Part shown: positions 59,254 to 64,000 of the stretch, piece by piece
How the letters are laid out: each line of letters opens with the position of its first letter
Numbering within the stretch: position 1 is the stretch's first letter
Assembly (NCBI RefSeq): GCF_004339565.1
Contig: NZ_SMFZ01000001.1
Coordinates: 1 to 64,000, forward strand
Direction of reading: 5' to 3'
DNA length: 64,000 bases
DNA from: Pseudonocardia endophytica
Lineage (GTDB): Bacteria; Actinomycetota; Actinomycetes; Mycobacteriales; Pseudonocardiaceae
Notes under the pieces: generated by a model
The model's database searches: none
Seen by the model: only the letters and a program-made list of their open reading frames with translations
Told to the model about the DNA's origin: nothing
Translations under genes and position numbers: made by a program

Positions 59254-59389
59254 ACCCTAGTACCGTGTCGAGCCGGGTCGGTGCCGGAGGGCAGCCGATC
59301 CGGTGACGGAGTGCCGTGCCCGCCGCCCCGGCGCCGCGCCCTTCGAGCAGGTCCACCCGTGGCGAGGGGCGCCGCGGGTGGCCCGCATG

Positions 59390-59454
59390 ATGATCAGCCG
59401 TTTCGGAGAGGAAGCGTCGTCAGGCGACCGTTCCGCTCCACCTCCGCCGATCAC
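59390..59454. repeat. TGATCGGC-type palindromic element (family 2, copy C)
   Basis: About 65 bp, bounded by TGATCAGCC and CCGCCGATCA. The interior is about 80% identical to copy D. The gap 59238-59608 contains no gene. Confidence 0.6.
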
Positions 59455-59506
59455 GACCGGGCGGAGCCGGTGAGCGGTCGTACCCGCGCTGGGGTGGCGG
59501 CTGTCC

Positions 59507-59573
59507 CATGATCGGCGGGTCGGGAGCAGAAGCGTCGCCCGGTGACCGTTCGGCTCCACGTCTGCCGATCATG
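59507..59573. repeat. TGATCGGC-type palindromic element (family 2, copy D)
   Basis: A 67-bp element bounded by CATGATCGGC and GCCGATCATG. It is a tandem neighbour of copy C, 118 bp away in phase, and shares the ends of copies at 51788 and 51889. Confidence 0.65.
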
Positions 59574-59608
59574 GCTGCGGACGGGGTCGCCTGACACTCG
59601 GCGCGGCA

Positions 59609-60346
59609 CTACTGCCCGGTGAACTGCGGAGACCGCTTCTCGGCGCGCGCCGTGCGGCCCTCCTGGATGTCCTGGCTGTCCCAGCACCGCTCGAACTCGG
59701 CCGTCAGCGCGGCGACCGCGCCGTCCGGGTCCTCCGCACGGCCGAACGCGTTCGTCGCGGACTTGTTGTACGCGAGCGTGAGCGGCGCCATCGTCGCGAT
59801 GTCCGCGGCCAGCCCGAGCGCGTCGGCCCGCTCCCCCAGCGAGTCGGCGAGGCCCCGCGCGTGCGCGGTCGGGGCGTCCAGCTGGGCGCACGCCAGCAGC
59901 AGGCTGCGCGCCGTCCCGCCGCCCGCGACCTGGACGAGCCGCTGGATCGTCCACGGGTCCACGGCCAGGCCGAGCCGTGCCGTCGGGAGACCGAACACGG
60001 CCGTCGGGGCCGCCATCCGCAGGTCGGCCGCGATCGCGAGCTGGGTCCCGGCACCGATCGCCGGGCCGTTCACCGCGGCGAGCACCGGCATCGGCAGGTC
60101 GGCGACGGCGTGCAGGGCGGCGTAGAGCGCGTCCCGGAACCCGTCGGTGTAGACCTCGCCGAAGTCGGCGCCGGAGCAGAAGCTGGTCCCCGACCCGGTC
60201 AGCACGACGGCGCGGGCGCCGACGGTCCGGACCTGCTCGGTGGCGTCGACGAGCGCACGGCACGTCGCGATGTCCAGGGCGTTGCGGCGTTCCGGACGGT
60301 CCAGCTCGATCAGCCCGACGCCGTCCTCCATCGACACGGAGAGCAC
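59609..60346 (-). CDS. enoyl-CoA hydratase/isomerase family protein
   Basis: A 245-residue crotonase-fold protein. It has LIELDRPERRNALD, then VVLTGSGTSFCSGADFGEVY (oxyanion hole) and VLAAVNGPAIGAGTQLAIAADLRMAAPTAVFGLPTARLGL. The usual catalytic Glu positions are partly replaced (LAVDPWTIQRL), as in the EchA6-like mycobacterial group, so it may bind acyl-CoA without hydration. GTG start with TAGGCT 6 nt upstream, which also reads into the end of the FUSC gene. It follows that gene by 14 bp on the same strand. Confidence 0.88.
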   Translation of the reverse strand: MLSVSMEDGVGLIELDRPERRNALDIATCRALVDATEQVRTVGARAVVLTGSGTSFCSGADFGEVYTDGFRDALYAALHAVADLPMPVLAAVNGPAIGAGTQLAIAADLRMAAPTAVFGLPTARLGLAVDPWTIQRLVQVAGGGTARSLLLACAQLDAPTAHARGLADSLGERADALGLAADIATMAPLTLAYNKSATNAFGRAEDPDGAVAALTAEFERCWDSQDIQEGRTARAEKRSPQFTGQ

Positions 60347-60360
60347 CGGCGGAGCCTATG

Positions 60361-62796
60361 TCAGCCCGCGCCGCCGTCGCCCCGGGGAGTGGCCGGTCCC
60401 ACCGGGTTGCCCGCCGTACCGCCGCCGCGGGCGCCGCCCGCCGTGGCCGGCTCGTCCGGATCCGGTTCCGACCACGAGCCGCCGGTGAGCTCGCGGGCCA
60501 GCCCCCCGGCGAGCTGGTCGATCCGTCGCAGCATGCGGGCGACGGCGAGCAGCGCGGTCCGGTCGGCCTCCGCACCCGCGGAGGCGGCCGCCTCCGCGGC
60601 GTCGATCAGCTCCTCCGCGGACTCGACGCGCGGCTCCGGACCGTCGTCGCCGCCGGGCCGGGGGCCGTAGCCGCGCAGCAGGATCCGGCGCAGGCCGTCC
60701 AGGTTGTCCCGCACCCTGCGGGCGGCCGGGTCCAGTGTGGACGCCCAGGCCGGGTGGTTGACCGCGCGGACGGTGACCGCGAGGTTCCGCACGTAGTGGT
60801 CCATGCCGCCGACCACCCGCACGGTGTGCCGCACCCCGCGTCGCAGCGGACGCCGGGAGAGCGGGTGCTCCAACGGGCGGGCCCGCGTCCGGACGGTGCC
60901 GAGCTCGGTGTCGAGCCGGCGTGCGACCTCCAGCGGGTCCTCACCCGGCCGCCGCAGCACCCGGTCCACGACGGCGGCCACGCCGTCCGACGTCGTGGTC
61001 AGCGCGTCGTCGAGTGCCTCGCCGAACGCGGTGCGCGAGCGGGTCGGCAGCACCAGGTACGCGGCCAGGATGCCGAGCACACCGCCCGCCGCCGTCTCCT
61101 CCACGCGCAGCACGAGCGTGGCCACCGAGAACTGGCCGATCACGCCGTACAGCAGCGCGAGCACCGCGGTGATCCAGAACGCCATCATCGCCTGGGAGAC
61201 CCGCACCAGGTACAGCGCCAGGAACACGCACGCGAACAGCAGCAGCAGGCTGGCGACGAGGTTGCCGTCGACGACGAACGCCAGCAGCATCCCGGCGACC
61301 AGCCCGCCCGCCGTTCCGATCACCCGCGCCCAGCCGCGGCTGAGCACGTCGCCCCGGCTGGACGTGCCGGCGAACACGACGAACGCCGCGATCACGGCCC
61401 AGTACCACCGCGCGGGCGAGATCAGTTCCCCGGCGACGATCGCGAGGCTGGTCGCGACGCCGACCTGCACGGCCTGGCGGTTGTAGAGCCCTGGCCCGCT
61501 CGCGACGTCGGCCGGTTCGTCGGGCCCGCGCTCCCCGGGAGTCGGCTCCCCGTCGTCCGGCCGCACCTCGTGCCGGCCGGGACCGTCGTCGACGAGCTCG
61601 TGGCGGCCCGGGTCGTGATCGATCTCGTGCCTGCCGTGCGCCGGGAGCGCCTCGCCGGCGGGGCGTGGCGGGCCCTGCTCGTCGAGCCGGTCCCGCACCT
61701 GCTCGACGGTCGTCTGCACGGCGTCGGCGAGCCGGAGCACGGCGAACGCGATCCGCTGGACACGGGCGGCGGCGTCCACCCCGCCGGGCCGTTGCACGAG
61801 CCCGTCCACGGCGCCGCGGGCCGCGTCGTACAGGCTGGCGGACATCGCGTGCGGCGTGCCGACGGCCGTCGCGGCCACCAGGGCCCGGACGCCGTCGGCC
61901 AGTGCCGCGCGGTCGTCGGCCTCGAGCGGGTCGTGGTGGTCCACCATCCGGCGGGTGGCCACGGCCAGACGCTCCGCGGCCAGCTCGGAGTCCACGATCC
62001 ACTGCCGCAGCCCGGCCCCACCGCCCGCACCCTCGGGCTCCGTGTCGTCGGACGGTCGACCGTCCATCGCCGACGCGTCCGGCCGCCCGTCGGCGTCGAT
62101 GTCGTCCAACCGGTCCGCGACGAGCAGTGCCGTCTCGTTCAGTCGCGCCTGCCGCTCGCGGACCTCGTCCAGCGGGGGCGACGGCTCGTCGGACTCCAGC
62201 ACCTCGAGCACGGACAGCGTGAGCGCGTGCAGGCGCGCCTCGAACGCCCTGACGAGCCGGTCCACGACCTTCTCCGGCGGAGCGGTGAACACGAGGCAGC
62301 GCAGGACGAACGTCGACCCGATCCCGAGCACCGCGCCGAACAGCAGGTACGGCAGCTCGCCGGTCCCGGCCTGCAGGAACAGCACGAAGAAGAACGGCAT
62401 GAACGCGGCCATGCCGAGCGCCATCCCTCGCGGCCCGTACCGCCGGATCGCCACCGCCACGACCATGACCAGCACGAACACGGCGTCGGCAAGGATCCGG
62501 TGCGGTGCGAGCAGCGTGCTCACGGTGGCCGCGGCCGCCGCCGGCAGCACCATCAGCGCGGTGGTCACGCGCCTGCGGGCCAGCTTCGGCTCGTTCACCG
62601 CCAGGTTGCTGATCATCGCCAGTACGACGGCGAACATCACGACGGTCACCGGCTGCCCGGTCGCCGTGCGCAGCACGCTCATCAGCCCGGCCGCGACGAT
62701 CATCGACGCGGTCGCCACCGAGGCGAGGTGCAGCCGGGTCAGGCCGGGGTCGACGGACGCCGCCCACGTCCGCAGCTCGGCCCACCTCGTCCGCAC
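60361..62796 (-). CDS. FUSC family membrane protein
   Basis: An 811-residue protein related to aromatic-acid exporter/fusaric-acid-resistance (FUSC) proteins. It has two membrane regions of about five to six helices each, one within residues 20-170 and one within 390-550. The second contains PARWYWAVIAAFVVFAGTSSRGD, a typical FUSC signature. Large charged cytosolic segments follow each, and a His/Asp/Pro-rich linker precedes the second. It may export aromatic or toxic acids, although actinobacterial members lack a known substrate. The GTG at 62796 is the only likely start, without a good ribosome binding site. Confidence 0.85.
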   Translation of the reverse strand: MRTRWAELRTWAASVDPGLTRLHLASVATASMIVAAGLMSVLRTATGQPVTVVMFAVVLAMISNLAVNEPKLARRRVTTALMVLPAAAAATVSTLLAPHRILADAVFVLVMVVAVAIRRYGPRGMALGMAAFMPFFFVLFLQAGTGELPYLLFGAVLGIGSTFVLRCLVFTAPPEKVVDRLVRAFEARLHALTLSVLEVLESDEPSPPLDEVRERQARLNETALLVADRLDDIDADGRPDASAMDGRPSDDTEPEGAGGGAGLRQWIVDSELAAERLAVATRRMVDHHDPLEADDRAALADGVRALVAATAVGTPHAMSASLYDAARGAVDGLVQRPGGVDAAARVQRIAFAVLRLADAVQTTVEQVRDRLDEQGPPRPAGEALPAHGRHEIDHDPGRHELVDDGPGRHEVRPDDGEPTPGERGPDEPADVASGPGLYNRQAVQVGVATSLAIVAGELISPARWYWAVIAAFVVFAGTSSRGDVLSRGWARVIGTAGGLVAGMLLAFVVDGNLVASLLLLFACVFLALYLVRVSQAMMAFWITAVLALLYGVIGQFSVATLVLRVEETAAGGVLGILAAYLVLPTRSRTAFGEALDDALTTTSDGVAAVVDRVLRRPGEDPLEVARRLDTELGTVRTRARPLEHPLSRRPLRRGVRHTVRVVGGMDHYVRNLAVTVRAVNHPAWASTLDPAARRVRDNLDGLRRILLRGYGPRPGGDDGPEPRVESAEELIDAAEAAASAGAEADRTALLAVARMLRRIDQLAGGLARELTGGSWSEPDPDEPATAGGARGGGTAGNPVGPATPRGDGGAG

Positions 62797-62837
62797 GGGG
62801 AGGAGTCTGACAGGTAGGCCCGACGGGGAGCCCGGGA

Positions 62838-63797
62838 TCAGCTCCCGGCGGGCGGCGCCACCGGCACCCCGACGACCTCGCCGAGCGCGGCGGCCATCGC
62901 CCGCTCGCCCTGGGCGTTCGGGTGCACCGGCGCGGCAGGCGACGTCGGGACCAGGCCCTCCACCCACTTGCGGGGCGGCAGCTGGCAGACGTCGTGACCG
63001 ATCGTCGGCGTGTAGGTGTCGACGAAGTCGACGCCCGCGTCGGCCGCCTCCTTCTCGAGCATGCCGTTCAGCTGCTTCTCGACGCCGCGCAGGTAGGCGA
63101 CGTCGCCGGCGCTGAACGGGACGATCGGGAAGCAGCCGGGGCCGGTGTCCGGGAGGATCGTCGGGTACCCGACGACGGCGACGCGCGCACCGGGGGCCCT
63201 GTCCCTGATCTCGTCCAGGGCGTCGGCCACCTTCGACGCGGTGCCGTCGATCCGCCCGGTGAGCTCGTCCTCGCCGTCCTTGGTGAACGAGTCCCGGCAG
63301 GCCGCTCCGGCCAGGTTCGTCGGCGAGACCGTCGCGCAGCGCTGGATGATGTCCGCGAAGCCGATGTCGTTGCCGCCGATGGTGAGCGTGACCAGCTTCT
63401 CCGAGCCGTCCAGCGCGTCGAACTGCGGCGGGTTCGGGCCCGGCTGCACCGGCTGCGGGTCGGTGAAGTCGTCGGTCTTCGCGCCGCTGCAGGACACGTC
63501 GACGACGTCGGCGCCCGCCGAGTTGGCCAGCACCGACGGGTAGTTCTGGTTCGAGCGCAGGCACCCGGCGGGCTGCCCGGTCTGCAACGGGATCAGCGGC
63601 CCGGCCGCGTAGGAGTCACCGAGCGCGACGTAGCGGCCGACGGACTCGGTGGCCGTGTCCAGGTTGCGCGCCGACGCCGACGTGGCCAGCGTCGTCGGGG
63701 CCTCGGCCTGGGCGGGCGCGAGCGCACCCGTCCCGGCGGACGCGAGCAGCGTCATCGCGGCCACGGCGAACCACTGGGCGGAACGGGGGCGTCGCAC
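62838..63797 (-). CDS. secreted SGNH/GDSL family esterase
   Basis: A 319-residue exported hydrolase. The signal peptide is basic MRRPRSAQ, a hydrophobic core and ALAPAQAEA near residue 32. The mature enzyme has block I YVALGDSYAAG (Ser62), block III TIGGNDIGF and block V VHPNAQGE (Asp-x-x-His-type His), the SGNH catalytic set. Cysteine pairs (AGCLRSN...VSCSG, CATV...ACRD) suggest disulfides as in Streptomyces GDSL esterases. It probably cleaves esters or lipids outside the cell. GTG start with AGGAGG about 10 nt upstream. Confidence 0.93.
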   Translation of the reverse strand: MRRPRSAQWFAVAAMTLLASAGTGALAPAQAEAPTTLATSASARNLDTATESVGRYVALGDSYAAGPLIPLQTGQPAGCLRSNQNYPSVLANSAGADVVDVSCSGAKTDDFTDPQPVQPGPNPPQFDALDGSEKLVTLTIGGNDIGFADIIQRCATVSPTNLAGAACRDSFTKDGEDELTGRIDGTASKVADALDEIRDRAPGARVAVVGYPTILPDTGPGCFPIVPFSAGDVAYLRGVEKQLNGMLEKEAADAGVDFVDTYTPTIGHDVCQLPPRKWVEGLVPTSPAAPVHPNAQGERAMAAALGEVVGVPVAPPAGS

Positions 63798-63859
63798 GGG
63801 ACACGGACCTCCTGCGGCGGTGAGTCGATCACCGGTTCAACGAGGGGTCCGTCCCGCGG

Positions 63860-64000
63860 TTACGCCACCGGCTGGGTGATCATCGAGCGCGTCCTGAGCA
63901 GCACCGACACCGCGACGACGGTCTGTCCGGCCAGCCACGCGAACGCCGCGCCGAGCACCCCGACCACGGGCATCGACACCCACCCGAGGGCCAGCGCGAC
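63860..64000 (-). CDS. C-terminal end of a membrane protein, probably a flippase (5' part beyond window)
   Basis: The last 46 residues of a minus-strand gene: hydrophobic VALALGWVSMPVVGVLGAAFAWLAGQTVVAVSVLLRTR and a short polar tail. The pattern of a Gly-rich helix followed by AWLxGQTxVA resembles the C-terminal helices of polysaccharide/lipid flippases. Too little is visible for a firm call. Confidence 0.5.
   Translation of the reverse strand, partial: VALALGWVSMPVVGVLGAAFAWLAGQTVVAVSVLLRTRSMITQPVA

Noticed and set aside
59977..62817. 946-codon plus-strand ORF opposite the FUSC gene
   Set aside because: Low-complexity Arg/Gly/Pro/His translation; the minus strand encodes a coherent membrane protein.

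Overview
The window is high-GC DNA (roughly 72-74% G+C by eye) with dense coding on both strands and many GTG starts. It belongs to an actinomycete, most likely a Pseudonocardiaceae such as Pseudonocardia. The evidence is a complete Pup-proteasome system (pafA, dop, pup, prcB, prcA, mpa), mycothiol ligase mshC, an F420/LLM-type oxidoreductase, an ER-type signal peptidase and long-form hisG. The gene order also follows the Mycobacterium tuberculosis pafA...prcAB-pup-dop...mpa-trmI-RecB-like-hisG/hisE-metH-PAC2-mshC block. That synteny is from memory of the M. tuberculosis map, not from a computed alignment. I see no phage, insertion sequence, CRISPR array, rRNA or tRNA.

Layout. 0-3 kb: end of a glutaminase gene (apparently frameshifted), a 2H-type RNA ligase-like gene, a zinc-ribbon gene and pafA. 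3-8 kb: PAP2/diacylglycerol-kinase fusion, amidohydrolase and methyltransferase (coupled), MFS transporter. 8-18 kb: a formate dehydrogenase locus with three overlapping genes. Its catalytic subunit reads through an in-frame TGA (selenocysteine) followed by a SECIS-like hairpin. mobA and fdhD lie nearby, with a thioredoxin-reductase-like gene and an amidase between. 18-25 kb: EamA transporter/LysR pair, then dop-pup-prcB-prcA continuing into SRPBCC and LLM genes by stop/start overlaps. 25-31 kb: Nudix, a tiny ribbon-helix-helix-like ORF, lpd, MarR/YceI divergent pair, AraC-like regulator, VOC protein. 31-38 kb: mpa, trmI, signal peptidase, RecB-like Fe-S nuclease, thioesterase-like gene, hisG, hisE. 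38-49 kb: HAD, metH, PAC2, MFS, DUF2237, mshC, nagA, SBF transporter, XRE-cupin regulator. 49.5-52 kb: a noncoding array of long imperfect repeats, a cyclohexadienyl-dehydratase-like lipoprotein coupled to a nucleotidyltransferase, and further palindromes. 52-64 kb: NmrA-like gene, VWA/MoxR-type pair, MerR/SDR pair, M56 peptidase/BlaI pair, enoyl-CoA hydratase, FUSC protein, SGNH esterase and the end of a probable flippase.

How the genes work together. Dop deamidates Pup, PafA ligates it to targets, Mpa unfolds pupylated proteins and PrcBA degrades them; Dop also removes Pup. The formate dehydrogenase should pass electrons from formate through Fe-S clusters to NAD via a fused NuoE-NuoF-like subunit, with MobA and FdhD supplying and sulfurating the molybdenum cofactor. 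Selenocysteine machinery must lie elsewhere in the genome.

The most notable signals are: (1) the selenocysteine formate dehydrogenase whose Mo-site [4Fe-4S] domain is split onto a different polypeptide; (2) at least four families of intergenic palindromic repeats, several in convergent gaps; (3) -10-like hexamers 6-8 nt upstream of many start codons, implying widespread leaderless mRNAs.
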